64,000 bases of DNA from G963676095 sp963676095 (GTDB lineage Bacteria > Bacteroidota > Bacteroidia > Bacteroidales > Prolixibacteraceae). This document shows, piece by piece, positions 27,876-36,960 of the stretch (position 1 is the stretch's first letter; each line of letters starts with the position of its first letter). The position numbers and the translations under genes are program-made. Where the stretch lies: positions 7,006,001 through 7,070,000 of the forward strand of contig OY781040.1 of NCBI GenBank assembly GCA_963676095.1. The letters run 5' to 3'. The notes beneath the pieces are model-generated. The model did not search any database, was not told where the DNA came from, and saw only the letters and a program-made list of their open reading frames with translations.

Positions 27876-29054
27876 CTAATACAAAAATCCAAACAACCAC
27901 AACGGGATAACGTTCCCGTTTCCCTGCTCGATCATATCCGCAGCGGCATAACAATCGTCATTGACCGGCTCCGTATATTTTCCGCCAACAGAAAAATGAT
28001 ACTCTCCTTCAACCTTAAAATCTGCCAGATCCGATCGTTTAACCTCGTACTGATAACCGACCTGGTTGTAAAAAAAAGTAGTCCTTAAGCTTCTGTTATT
28101 AATATTGTCCGGATCAACCGCATACATGATATTCGTATCATGAGCATAAACACATTCCGGTTTTTTTGGCTGCTCGTCGTTCCCATTCAAGAAAAGAAGG
28201 TTAATCAGACGGGCATTCTTCAGATACCGTAAATAGTTCATAATCGTTGCCCGCGAAGTTTCCACATCGTTACTGATCTTGCTCACGTTAGGAGTAAATG
28301 GCACCTGACTGCAAATGATCTGCAACAGCTTTCGCAGCTTGGGCAAATATTTCAGGTCGATCTGGTTCAGATAGGTCACATCGATCTCTAAAGCCAGATT
28401 GACATGCTTTAAAAGTGTTTCCCCGTAAAACGCAGGATTATTTAAGAAATAAGGGTAATAGCCTGATTTCAGGTATTCGTTGAAGTAAGCCAAAGGCTTC
28501 ACTTTTTCCGTAATTTCAGAAGCAATAGCTGCGTGATCTTTTATAATTTCATTGAAGTTGTACCTTCTAAAGCCAAAGCCCCCCTGATAATTAAGAAATT
28601 CCCTGAAAGAAAGCCCTTCCAGATGATAAACCCGGACAGTCCCTTTCAGAATATCATTTCCTTCAATCACCCTTAATACAGGTGAAGCCGAGAAAACAAT
28701 TTTAAGTTCAGGAAATTGATCATAACAACTTCGAAGCTCTGAAGCCCAATCCGGATACTTATGGATCTGGTCGAGAATTAAAACCTTCCCTCCTTTTTTA
28801 TAAAATTCGTCGGCAAAGTTGAAGATTTTCCTTTTGGTAAAATAAAAACTGTTCAGGTTAACATACAGGCAGGTTTTATCATCAGGATACTTTTCCCTTA
28901 CCACATCCAGCAGAAAGGTCGTCTTCCCCACTCCCCGGAATCCCTTGATACAAATCATCCTCTCTGACCAGTCAATCTCATTGATCAGTTCTCTCCGGAT
29001 GGTCTTAGAAGAATTTCCGATTAATAATTGATGTGCCTGAATCAAGTTTTCCAT
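27876..29054 (-). CDS. AAA+ ATPase with C-terminal DUF4143-like domain
   Basis: About 392-aa soluble ATPase. The Walker A CIKGFRGVGKTTFLLDVV (GxxGxGKT) lies near residue 45-55, followed by a Walker B-like KVLILDQIHKYPDWASELR and sensor region KIVFSASPVLRV, as in the bacterial AAA/DUF4143 family. The C-terminal part has a winged-helix-like segment (VSKISNDVETSRATIMNYLRYLK) and a nuclease-like C-terminus with the YAHDTNIMYAV and QVGYQYEVKRSDLADFKVEG motifs. The start is set at ATG 29054 (MENLIQAHQLL); 29075 would add seven residues. These genes are often mobile or accessory; role unknown. Confidence 0.82.
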   Translation of the reverse strand: MENLIQAHQLLIGNSSKTIRRELINEIDWSERMICIKGFRGVGKTTFLLDVVREKYPDDKTCLYVNLNSFYFTKRKIFNFADEFYKKGGKVLILDQIHKYPDWASELRSCYDQFPELKIVFSASPVLRVIEGNDILKGTVRVYHLEGLSFREFLNYQGGFGFRRYNFNEIIKDHAAIASEITEKVKPLAYFNEYLKSGYYPYFLNNPAFYGETLLKHVNLALEIDVTYLNQIDLKYLPKLRKLLQIICSQVPFTPNVSKISNDVETSRATIMNYLRYLKNARLINLLFLNGNDEQPKKPECVYAHDTNIMYAVDPDNINNRSLRTTFFYNQVGYQYEVKRSDLADFKVEGEYHFSVGGKYTEPVNDDCYAAADMIEQGNGNVIPLWLFGFLY

Positions 29055-29234
29055 GCCTACAAATAGTGCAAACAAAAGTAAACAGGAAACTTATTTTTTT
29101 GCTATCCAGAGATAACAATTTTTGTCAAAAACTGTAATTTATAATTAATAAAAATAAGATCTGTCGTTATGAAGAATTAATGGGGGGTTAAAAAGACAGT
29201 CCCAGGGGAAAAAAATTGACAGAATACACATAAG

Positions 29235-30086
29235 TTACCTGAAATCCCTTCGGTATTCAGAGGGGGTTTTCTTCATAATTTCCTTAAAATAATGATTAAA
29301 ATTTGCCAGGTTATTATAGCCACATTCATAACACACCTGCGTAATTGTCTTGTTTGATTCTGCAAGAAGACGGGCCGCAATCCCGACCCTGACACTCTTT
29401 ACGTAATCCATAAAGGTTATTTTCGTCTTCCTTTTAAAATACCGGCAAAAGGAACTGGGTTCCATATAAACAAGTTCAGCTGCCTCTTTCAGGTTAATTC
29501 CATCCTGGACATTCTGAAAAACATATTCATAAATCTTATTGATCTGTTCCCGATCTTTATCATAAAAGCTGGGCATAGATGATGGCAGTGCAAGGTATTC
29601 CCGGTCGTCAATCTGCAAAAGAAGACTAAAAACCTTAAGGAGTTCGATATATTGTTCCAGTCCTTTCAGGTTAACCATGCGGTTTAGTGTAGCTGCGACC
29701 CTACCTGTTTTCGATCCCCGGAATAATATCCCGCTATCGGCCTTATTAAGCAGCACTACTACATTTTCAAGCTCCGGAACCTTAAAAAATTCTGAATTGA
29801 TTATATTTTCATAAAAATGAGTAACAATACATTCGGGAGGAGATTCTCCGTCTTTTTCAAGAACTTCCCAGCAATGCGAAATATTTGGTCCCAAAAGGAC
29901 AAGGTCCCCTCTTTTGTAACTGGAAATATGATTCCCGATTATTCTTCTCCCCGCCCCTGACGTTATCAGGTTCAACTCAAAATTTTTATGAGAATGGATT
30001 TTGTTGGATTCCGGATCCATCAATAACCTGCGGGTAATAAAAGAATGCTTATGGGGAACGAAAATTTTTTCATATACGAACTCCAT
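29235..30086 (-). CDS. AraC-family transcriptional regulator
   Basis: 283-aa cytosolic regulator: an N-terminal cupin-like ligand domain (FELNLITSGAGRRIIGNHIS, DLVLLGPNISHCWEV) and a C-terminal AraC double helix-turn-helix (INLKEAAELVYMEPSSFCRYF and ITQVCYECGYNNLANFNHYF, ending KKTPSEYRRD). Full length. Because it is adjacent to the metallophosphoesterase and the glycan-degradation genes that follow, it is the best candidate for the local sensor of that locus, although no direct evidence links them. Shares the strand with 30267-31253, with a 180-bp gap. Confidence 0.88.
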   Translation of the reverse strand: MEFVYEKIFVPHKHSFITRRLLMDPESNKIHSHKNFELNLITSGAGRRIIGNHISSYKRGDLVLLGPNISHCWEVLEKDGESPPECIVTHFYENIINSEFFKVPELENVVVLLNKADSGILFRGSKTGRVAATLNRMVNLKGLEQYIELLKVFSLLLQIDDREYLALPSSMPSFYDKDREQINKIYEYVFQNVQDGINLKEAAELVYMEPSSFCRYFKRKTKITFMDYVKSVRVGIAARLLAESNKTITQVCYECGYNNLANFNHYFKEIMKKTPSEYRRDFR

Positions 30087-30266
30087 AATTATATTTTTTT
30101 GATTATTAAAACACTATAAATGACAATCTGGTTTAAAAACAGGTTAATATTTAATAAAAATGCAATAAAACAGATCTTGTAATAACCATAATAATTCAAC
30201 ATATTAACCAATATCTCCTGCTCTATCGTGATTGTATATCCTATTGTAACAGCATAGAATAATGTT

Positions 30267-31253
30267 TCATTTTCTCAATTTAAACCTTAATGTTCTTTCT
30301 GAAATTGCAGGGCGGATATACTTTTTCAGTGATTCCGGGAACCCTAACTGCCATGGAGATGGTCCCACCCATTTTGTTTTCCTTCCTTCAATATGAATAT
30401 ATCCTTTCAAGGAAATTTCAACAACAGTAAACAATGGATCTCTGTATGGAGCAGTATATTTGATCCATTTAAAATTTTTATCAACCTCGTTACTGTACCT
30501 GACGCAAGGATAACTCTCTCCCAACCATTTATAAGACATGGAATTGATTGTAATATACCAGATACCTTTAACCTTTTCAGCAAAATCATAGTGTGAGTGC
30601 CCGTTGAAACAAGCGATCACACTATTTTCCGGGTCTTTCTCATTATGGTCGTCCAATATTTTCCTTACCTGTTTGCAATTTTCAATGCCGTAAACTTCAT
30701 CTGCACCAGGAACGACCGTTAATCCCTGGTGAGAAAAGATGACGACCGGATGCCTGGCTAAATCCAGATCCTGTTTTAACCAATCAATCTGTTCCGGACC
30801 GATATATTGTTTATATCCTTTTTCTGCACCGGGATGCGGATCATTACCGTCAAGCAGAATAAAATGGAAACCATTTTTGTCAAAAGAATAATATGGGCTT
30901 TTCATTCCCCGGTAATCCAGGGCTTGTCGTTCAGAAAATCCCCCGTCCATTTCATGATTACCAATCACATGGTATTTATCACCAGGAAAAGAGTCCCATA
31001 TATCAAAAAGAGCAGCATACTTTTCGGCAGGGGTACCAAAATCACCCAGTTCAATGATAAAATCAGGACTGGCAACCGTCATACTATCAATAAATACCTG
31101 TATCCTATGCCGGGAATCGTGCATAGTAGGCAGATGAACATCTGAACAGATCCCAATTTTTATCTGATCAAACTTCTTAGCATAAATTGGCGACATTATC
31201 AGCAAAAGCAAAACTATTACCCAAATGCGGAATATTCTTTCTTTGTCCGTCAT
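30267..31253 (-). CDS. Secreted metallophosphoesterase
   Basis: 328-aa calcineurin-like phosphoesterase with an N-terminal signal peptide (IWVIVLLLLIMSPIYA). All metal-binding motifs are present: GICSDVHLP (Asp38-x-His40), IIELGDFGTPA, YHVIGNHEMDGG, VVIFSHQGLT and FNGHSHYDFA. It should act in the periplasm or outside on a phosphomonoester or phosphodiester. Divergent from the aldolase gene at 31875 and next to the AraC regulator; with the two GDPD enzymes it gives the locus three phosphoesterases. Substrate unknown; nucleotidase or polar-head-group phosphatase activity are both possible. Confidence 0.85.
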   Translation of the reverse strand: MTDKERIFRIWVIVLLLLIMSPIYAKKFDQIKIGICSDVHLPTMHDSRHRIQVFIDSMTVASPDFIIELGDFGTPAEKYAALFDIWDSFPGDKYHVIGNHEMDGGFSERQALDYRGMKSPYYSFDKNGFHFILLDGNDPHPGAEKGYKQYIGPEQIDWLKQDLDLARHPVVIFSHQGLTVVPGADEVYGIENCKQVRKILDDHNEKDPENSVIACFNGHSHYDFAEKVKGIWYITINSMSYKWLGESYPCVRYSNEVDKNFKWIKYTAPYRDPLFTVVEISLKGYIHIEGRKTKWVGPSPWQLGFPESLKKYIRPAISERTLRFKLRK

Positions 31254-31874
31254 GATTCAATATTTATCCAGTCTGGTTTAATTATTCTGATGAAATCATC
31301 TTAAAGTAAAGTTTGCCAGGGGAAAATAACACACAAATTGTTGACTAATATTGATAAAATTTTGACTAATAGAGTTATGGGATAAAGGAATTAAGATTGA
31401 ACGGGATCAAAGTGGTGAATTCGTGAATGAAAGAATGAGGTTTGAAGGTTCACCACAGATAACACGGATGAACACAGATCGAAACAATAAATGTTTGAAT
31501 GGGTTGAACAGTTTGATTGTTTGACGCTGCGCTGTTGGGGCGGAAGGAATATTGTGAACTGGTGAATTGGTGAATGATAGAATTGAAAATCAATGGATTG
31601 AGCCCCGAACAATAGGAACCAGATTAACAATCGGAACAATCATTATCAACCATACTGTTTCTCCCTTGTGTCTTTGTGCCTTTGTGTTCAGTCCCGCATC
31701 TTGGCGTCCTAGCGTTCAGTCTCGCGTTTTCGCATTCTGTCAAAATTCAATATAAAATGAACAAATTACAATAAGCATGGTGAAGTTGATCAGCTTTTCT
31801 TTGTAAATACAGAAATATCAGAGAACAAGAAAAGATAACTAATCTTAGCCAATTATAAACCAAATATATAATCT
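31254..31874. repeat. Intergenic mosaic of short direct-repeat phrases
   Basis: 621 bp between divergent genes, without a coding ORF I trust. It consists of short internally repetitive phrases: CACAGATAACACGGATGAAC followed by ACACAGATC (about 31453-31480), TGAACTGGTGAATTGGTGAATG (part at 31556-31577), and the stuttering CTTTGTG/CTTGG/GTTCAGTC phrases between about 31660 and 31740 (TGTCTTTGTGCCTTTGTG). This looks like remnants of the widespread degenerate CACAGAT/CTTTGTG-type intergenic repeats. The flanks should contain promoters for the phosphoesterase and the aldolase, but I see no convincing -7/-33 pair. Confidence 0.55.
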
Positions 31875-32795
31875 ATGAAAATGCCATTAAGAGGGATCAT
31901 CCCGCCTGTTATAACGCCACTGCTTTCCGATAGTGAAATAGACATGGAAGGATTGTATAATTTGATCAGGCACCTGGTTTCAGGAGGGGTTCATGGTTTG
32001 TTTTTACTGGGAACAACAGGCGAAGCCACCAGCCTGCAATATAAAACAAGAGAAAATGTCGTAAAAAGAAGCTGTGACCTGGTTGCCGGAAAAATTCCTG
32101 TAATGGCAGGAATAACAGACACCTCCTTTGAATCGTCAGTTGAGATGGCCTATTGCTATAAAGAAGCCGGTGCCGATGTGGTTGTTGTTGCCCCGCCCTA
32201 CTACATTCCTGTTTCTCAGCCGGAAATGATAAAATATCTTGAAGATTTATCTGCAAAGCTTCCTTTACCCTTCATTTTATATAATATACCGGGCTATACC
32301 AAACATCATTTATCTGTTGAAACGGTTAACCGGGCCAGGGAATTGGGGGCCTTGGGAATAAAGGACAGTTCAGGGGACATGCTTTACTTGTATTCACTGA
32401 TTGAAAAATTTAAAAATTTCCCCGGATTTTCAGTTATAACCGGGACCGAAATGTTTATTCCGGAAACCATCATACGTGGAGGACACGGGGCTGTTGCCGG
32501 GGGAGCCAACATGTTTCCCCGTTTATTTACTGATTTGTACGAAGCTTCGATTACAGGAGACTTTGAAAAAATAAAACAGTTGCAGCAAATTGTAATAAAA
32601 ATCTACTGTACCGTGTATAATTTAGGGGAATACAATTCCAGGTTTATTACTGGAACTAAATGTGCCCTTTCTGTAATGGGAATCTGCAATGGTTATGTTG
32701 CCCATCCGCTGAGCAATTTTCAGGAAGAGGACAAAAGGAAAATGGAAAAATATATTCAGGAAATTGAAGAATCTTTAATGCAAATTAAAAGCTAA
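31875..32795 (+). CDS. DapA/NanA-superfamily aldolase (class I, Schiff base)
   Basis: 306-aa TIM-barrel lyase/synthase of the dihydrodipicolinate synthase family. Diagnostic residues: GTTGEATS (Thr47-Thr48 hydroxyl pair), Tyr136 in LYNIPGY and Schiff-base Lys163 in GIKDSSGD. Normal length and no signal peptide, so cytosolic. It is not clearly NanA (neuraminate lyase), since the YNIP segment continues GYTKH; 2-keto-3-deoxy sugar acid aldolase or another family member is as likely. It is the first gene of a plus-strand arm with a sialidase-like protein, a GH57-like protein and a GDPD, so it may process a released keto-sugar. Confidence 0.85.
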   Translation: MKMPLRGIIPPVITPLLSDSEIDMEGLYNLIRHLVSGGVHGLFLLGTTGEATSLQYKTRENVVKRSCDLVAGKIPVMAGITDTSFESSVEMAYCYKEAGADVVVVAPPYYIPVSQPEMIKYLEDLSAKLPLPFILYNIPGYTKHHLSVETVNRARELGALGIKDSSGDMLYLYSLIEKFKNFPGFSVITGTEMFIPETIIRGGHGAVAGGANMFPRLFTDLYEASITGDFEKIKQLQQIVIKIYCTVYNLGEYNSRFITGTKCALSVMGICNGYVAHPLSNFQEEDKRKMEKYIQEIEESLMQIKS

Positions 32796-32799
32796 AGCA

Positions 32800-34050
32800 A
32801 TGATAAAAAATAACTTGAAAACAAAAAGGAAAAATACCCCGGAAATAATATTAATCCCATTCATGCTATACTTTTTTGTTTTTCCGTTGCATTCCTCAGC
32901 TGCAGCCAAATCCGGAGAACAAACAAAAATCCCGGCAGTCCGTTCCGAATATATTTTCCCGTTACAGGACGAACACGTCCATAGCAGTTGCATTACAGAA
33001 CTTTCCAACGGGGACCTGCTTTGCTGTTGGTTCCAGGGGTCAGGGGAACGCACTGCCGATGATGTCAGGATAATGGGGGCCAGGCTAAAGAAAGGACAGG
33101 CGACGTGGAGCAACCCGTTTGTCATGGCCGATACGCCGGATTATCCCGATTGCAACCCGGTCATATTCCTTGACGGCAGCAACCGGTTGCACCTGGTCTG
33201 GATTGTAGTGGTAGGTAACAAATGGGAAGCCTCGTTACTAAAAACAAAAATTTCTACGGACTATCTGTCAGAAGGAGCTCCGAAATGGGACTGGCAGGAT
33301 GTTATCCTGCTAAAACCGGGGAAAGAATTTCCGGAAACATTGGAATCAGGGTTCAAAGAGCTGGGAACTGCAGAACTGGCATGGTCGGAGTACGCCCCGC
33401 AATATGAAAAAATGATTGTTGAAGCCTCAAAAGATCCGGTAAAACGCGAAACAGGATGGATGACACGGATCAAACCGCTTATTATATCACCGGAAAGGAT
33501 CCTTCTACCATTATACTCCGACGGTTTTAATGTTTCCCTCATTGCCATGTCCGACGATAACGGAGATACCTGGACCTGCAGCCGGCCAATAACAGGCCGG
33601 GGAAATGTACAGCCAGCCATTCTTCAAAAGCAGGACGGAACATTGATTGCCTATATGCGCGATAACGGCGATGCACCGGGACGGATCATGCAAAGCATCT
33701 CCCGGGACGGGGGACTGGAATGGTATGCTGCCAAAAAAACGGAGTTTCCAAACCCCGGGTCAAGCATCGATGCTATTTCATTGACAAACGGGGACTGGAT
33801 ACTGGTTTATAACGACCTGGAAGAGGGAAGGTACAGGCTTGCAGTCAGCCTTTCGGATGACGAAGGGAAAAGCTGGAAATGGAAAAAATACATTGAAAAT
33901 GATTCTACGAAAAACGGACGATATGCATATCCGTCCGTTATCCAGGGAAAGGATGGGCTGATCCATATCAGCTATTCCCACCATTCCGGAAAAGAAAAAA
34001 CCATTAAACACATGTCATTCCCGGAAAACTGGATCAAAAACAACAATTAA
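32800..34050 (+). CDS. BNR/sialidase-like family secreted protein
   Basis: 416-aa predicted exported protein (hydrophobic N-terminus LIPFMLYFFVFPLHSSAAA after a basic start). It has the six-bladed beta-propeller sialidase-like fold of the BNR_2 family, with Asp-box type repeats SDDNGDTWTCSRPI and SDDEGKSWKWKK, plus Arg-bearing segments such as GMRDNGDAPGR-like YMRDNGDAPGRIM. Similar proteins are glycan-locus exosialidases or sugar-specific propeller hydrolases, but catalytic Tyr/Glu/Asp assignment cannot be made by eye. It begins 4 bp after the aldolase gene, so same operon. Could also be a non-enzymatic sugar-binding propeller. Confidence 0.75.
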   Translation: MIKNNLKTKRKNTPEIILIPFMLYFFVFPLHSSAAAKSGEQTKIPAVRSEYIFPLQDEHVHSSCITELSNGDLLCCWFQGSGERTADDVRIMGARLKKGQATWSNPFVMADTPDYPDCNPVIFLDGSNRLHLVWIVVVGNKWEASLLKTKISTDYLSEGAPKWDWQDVILLKPGKEFPETLESGFKELGTAELAWSEYAPQYEKMIVEASKDPVKRETGWMTRIKPLIISPERILLPLYSDGFNVSLIAMSDDNGDTWTCSRPITGRGNVQPAILQKQDGTLIAYMRDNGDAPGRIMQSISRDGGLEWYAAKKTEFPNPGSSIDAISLTNGDWILVYNDLEEGRYRLAVSLSDDEGKSWKWKKYIENDSTKNGRYAYPSVIQGKDGLIHISYSHHSGKEKTIKHMSFPENWIKNNN

Positions 34051-34084
34051 CACACTAATAAACATCAAATAAACAGATCAATCC

Positions 34085-35854
34085 ATGAGACGGAGTATCC
34101 AATTACTGATCATTTTTCTTCTTATAACATACTTATCGAGTGCTCAGGAAAAATATGCCATCGGGCTTTTCCACTTTAACCTTCAGTACGTAGCAGGCGA
34201 TTACCGCATTGAAAGCAGGATTATCCGGGAATCGCTTTATCCTGTACTTCAATTTTTCGACAAACATCCTCAATATAAATCAGATATCGAAATCCAGGGA
34301 TATGCCATCGAAGAACTGGCGGAAGAACATCCCGAAGTATTGAAGCTTTTAAAGAAGCTGATTGCCAGGGATCAGATAGAATTGGTTATCGCCCATTATT
34401 CAGATCAGTTCTTCATAGGTTATCCGGCACTCGATCTTAAGAAATCGATTGAAATTTCGGATCAGATCCTGGCGCAATATGGCATAAAACGGTCGAGGGT
34501 TTTCTTTGGACAGGAAATTCAATGGACCCCGGCTTATCCTGGTATCTTAAAAGATAAATACGACCTGGTCGTAACGAGTTCAGATCCGCACAGCTATTAC
34601 CGGGACAAAACGCTTCCTCTGGTAAAGGTATCTTACGGGAGTGACCACATCCTGGCCCTCATCGGGTCCGGAGAAAAAAAGCTGAACGGGCTCGAGTGGC
34701 AATGGGCATTCCTCGACGACGGGGAAGAATTCAACACGACCGATTACAATAGTGATTTCTACCGGGTACCGGAGCAGGAAAGAAAAAGTACCGACCGGTT
34801 TCGGGAACTGGAATCAAAAGGGTACCGGTTTGTAACGATGAGCGAATTGGCCGGTAAAATAAGGAAACTACCGGGATATGCCGTACCTGACTATCCGTTT
34901 GTTCCGGAAGGGACCTGGAACATGTCTGTTTGCGGCCCTTTCATGTGGATGGGCAGGCAGCGAAGCGGGGTCGAAACAGACGGGATAACCAGGGCACTCT
35001 CTTACCAGCTGAGAGGGATCGTGCTAATGACTGAGAAAATGATTGCCTATGCAGAATCCCTGGGGCTCGATGTTACAGAATTAAAAAAAATGCTCAAAGA
35101 AGCCTGGAAACACCTGCTCCTCTCCGAGGTATCAGACTCAAGCGGATGGACTCCGCTACTGGTCGAGGTACAATATACGGCAAACGAAGTGGCCAACGCG
35201 CGGATGCTTACCGACCAGATCATGAACAAACTCCACAAAATACTTCCTCAGGAAGACAAATCGCTGGTTGTCAACACCCGCACAGGAAAAATAACCCCAA
35301 TTACTCCATCTGAAACAAATATTTCCACAGTAAGCTACTCCCCTATCCCTTTTTATGTCAGGGCCAAAAGCTATCAGGCACACATCCGGGAAATAGACAG
35401 TCTGACCTATGAGTTGAATATCAAATGCACCCGTCCTGACGACGGAGCCGTAGAAATTGAATTTGATACTCCGGGGCAGGGACTTTACTATTCAGCCGGA
35501 GCAGGCGAAAATATCGCCGTAGAAATACCGGTTGATCTGAAACATGATCCGGCATTCTCCTTATCCAACGGCTTTATTTATCTGAATAATGGCTATAGTC
35601 TTATTAAAGATTGTTCTGTTGAGCACCTGGCCGCTACCTGGAAAATGAAAGCTAAAAAACTTGTTTTCAGAGAAGAACTAAAGAAAGGAAACAATGAAAT
35701 GAATATGCATTTTTATCTGAAAAAAGGAGATTTAGAAACAGGCCTGGCTTTTGCCAATCATTTAAATACCTGGCCTTCCTATCTTGTTCATATCAGCAGG
35801 GAAGGGATTGTATATGAAAAAATAATACCCGGATCCCCCGAATTCGGATATTAA
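34085..35854 (+). CDS. Secreted GH57/GH38-like hydrolase (putative)
   Basis: 589-aa exported protein (signal MRRSIQLLIIFLLITYLSSAQ). The N-terminal half resembles the (beta/alpha)7 barrel of GH57/GH38-type glycosidases: HFNLQYVAGDYRIE (His30), FDKHPQYKSDIEIQGYAIEE, IARDQIELVIAHYSDQFF, and RVFFGQEIQWTPAYPG, where Glu144 sits at the GH57 nucleophile position (GH57: pattern of a Glu after the strand). The C-terminal half (from about residue 400) is a beta-sandwich. These assignments are inference from pattern, not a match I can confirm. It lies 34 bp after the sialidase-like gene and precedes the GDPD lipoprotein; probably one operon. Confidence 0.5.
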   Translation: MRRSIQLLIIFLLITYLSSAQEKYAIGLFHFNLQYVAGDYRIESRIIRESLYPVLQFFDKHPQYKSDIEIQGYAIEELAEEHPEVLKLLKKLIARDQIELVIAHYSDQFFIGYPALDLKKSIEISDQILAQYGIKRSRVFFGQEIQWTPAYPGILKDKYDLVVTSSDPHSYYRDKTLPLVKVSYGSDHILALIGSGEKKLNGLEWQWAFLDDGEEFNTTDYNSDFYRVPEQERKSTDRFRELESKGYRFVTMSELAGKIRKLPGYAVPDYPFVPEGTWNMSVCGPFMWMGRQRSGVETDGITRALSYQLRGIVLMTEKMIAYAESLGLDVTELKKMLKEAWKHLLLSEVSDSSGWTPLLVEVQYTANEVANARMLTDQIMNKLHKILPQEDKSLVVNTRTGKITPITPSETNISTVSYSPIPFYVRAKSYQAHIREIDSLTYELNIKCTRPDDGAVEIEFDTPGQGLYYSAGAGENIAVEIPVDLKHDPAFSLSNGFIYLNNGYSLIKDCSVEHLAATWKMKAKKLVFREELKKGNNEMNMHFYLKKGDLETGLAFANHLNTWPSYLVHISREGIVYEKIIPGSPEFGY

Positions 35855-35918
35855 CATGATTACTGCGCAATCAGATAATCATACAAGCGACCTTGAAAAA
35901 CAACCAATATCTGTTACA

Positions 35919-36770
35919 ATGAGACATATTTATTTTATCGCAATTTTATTTTTTATTATTATTTCAGCGTGCACGAATACCTCTGTTGTCGAACAAATAG
36001 AAAAAAGCCTGCATGATCCGCATTCAAAGGAAGTACTGGTAGCAGCTCACCGTGCCGCCCATAACGGTTATCCCGAAAATTCACTGCCGGCAGTGCAACA
36101 TGCAATCGACCTTGGTCTCGACATTGTAGAAGTCGACATCAGGGTTACCCGTGACGGAGTGCCAATACTAATGCACAACAAAGTGATCGACGATAAAACA
36201 GATGGAACCGGAGACCCGGAAAGTTATGTACTCAAGGATCTGCAAAAATTCAGATTAAAAATGGCTGACGGTTCCCTGTCCGAAGAACATATCCCCACAT
36301 TTGAAGATGTTTTGAACCTGGCCAGGGGAAAAATAATGATCGATGTGGACATAAAAACCGGTAATCTCAAACCGATTACGGATGTTGTAAAAAAAACAGG
36401 GATGCAGCAACAGGTCTTTTATTTTGATGATGATTATCTGTCTTTAAAAGAAATATTATCACTCGATCCCGGAGCGATGATTATGCCACGTGCCTACTCT
36501 TATCAAATGGCCGATTCCGCTCTCCGTATTTTTACGCCAATAGGAGTTCATATCGACGATTCTTTTTATACCCCGCAAACGGTTAGGCTCATAAGCGAAA
36601 AAAATGCAAGGATATGGATTAATGCACTTGGCGAAACCGATCAGCAGATCCGGGAAGGGGAAATTGAAGAAGCCATGGATAGTCTGCTTTATTTTCACGC
36701 CAATATGATTCAGACCGATGAACCGGAAAAAATATTGAATTACCTGAGAAGTAAAAAGCTCCACCGGTAA
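35919..36770 (+). CDS. Glycerophosphodiester phosphodiesterase lipoprotein
   Basis: 283-aa GDPD-fold enzyme with a lipoprotein signal (MRHIYFIAILFFIIISAC). Motifs: VAAHRAAHNGYPENSLPAVQ, IVEVDIRVTRDGVPILMHN and the later DVDIKTG. The usual HRG is HRA here, a substitution at the flexible glycine beside the catalytic His; the Glu/Asp metal ligands are kept. It should split glycerophosphodiesters to an alcohol and glycerol-3-phosphate at the cell surface or periplasm. ATG 35919 is chosen by the signal peptide; an earlier ATG (35856) gives a soluble 21-residue extension without sense. Last gene of the plus-strand arm, 64 bp after the GH57-like gene. Confidence 0.82.
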   Translation: MRHIYFIAILFFIIISACTNTSVVEQIEKSLHDPHSKEVLVAAHRAAHNGYPENSLPAVQHAIDLGLDIVEVDIRVTRDGVPILMHNKVIDDKTDGTGDPESYVLKDLQKFRLKMADGSLSEEHIPTFEDVLNLARGKIMIDVDIKTGNLKPITDVVKKTGMQQQVFYFDDDYLSLKEILSLDPGAMIMPRAYSYQMADSALRIFTPIGVHIDDSFYTPQTVRLISEKNARIWINALGETDQQIREGEIEEAMDSLLYFHANMIQTDEPEKILNYLRSKKLHR

Positions 36771-36793
36771 ACCGTTCCAGATTTATTTTTGGC

Positions 36794-36836
36794 ATAAGGA
36801 AGGACTGCCTCAATTGAATGAGGCAGTCCTTCCTTA
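36794..36836. terminator. Long hairpin between GDPD and propeller genes
   Basis: Nearly symmetric 19-bp stem (36794-36812 with 36819... complementary up to 36836; AAGGAAGGACTGCCTCA core) with a 6-nt loop. It follows the stop codon of the plus-strand GDPD and faces the convergent minus-strand gene. Strong fold; U-tract missing, so function is terminator or mRNA end processing. Confidence 0.65.
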
Positions 36837-36850
36837 TCAGCATATATTAT

Positions 36851-36884
36851 AAAAAAGCAGGTAGAGCCAGTCTGGTTCTACCTG
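36851..36884 (-). terminator. Intrinsic terminator of the propeller gene (minus strand)
   Basis: CAGGTAGAGCCA (36858-36869) pairs with TGGTTCTACCTG (36873-36884), including one G-U pair. On the minus strand the hairpin is followed by a T6 run (36851-36856). It lies 77 bp past the stop codon of the gene at 36961-39201. Confidence 0.75.
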
Positions 36885-36960
36885 TAATGTCGAATATTAT
36901 TTTTTTTAAAGTTTTATTTTTCCATACCGAAGAATAACGACCTCCCGGGAGATGTAACGG

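Noticed and set aside
31875..32795. Assignment as N-acetylneuraminate lyase (NanA)
   Set aside because: The superfamily motifs are present, but the residues after the catalytic Tyr (GYTKH) and the lack of other sialic-acid genes (no NagA/NanE/NanK seen) do not allow this specific call.
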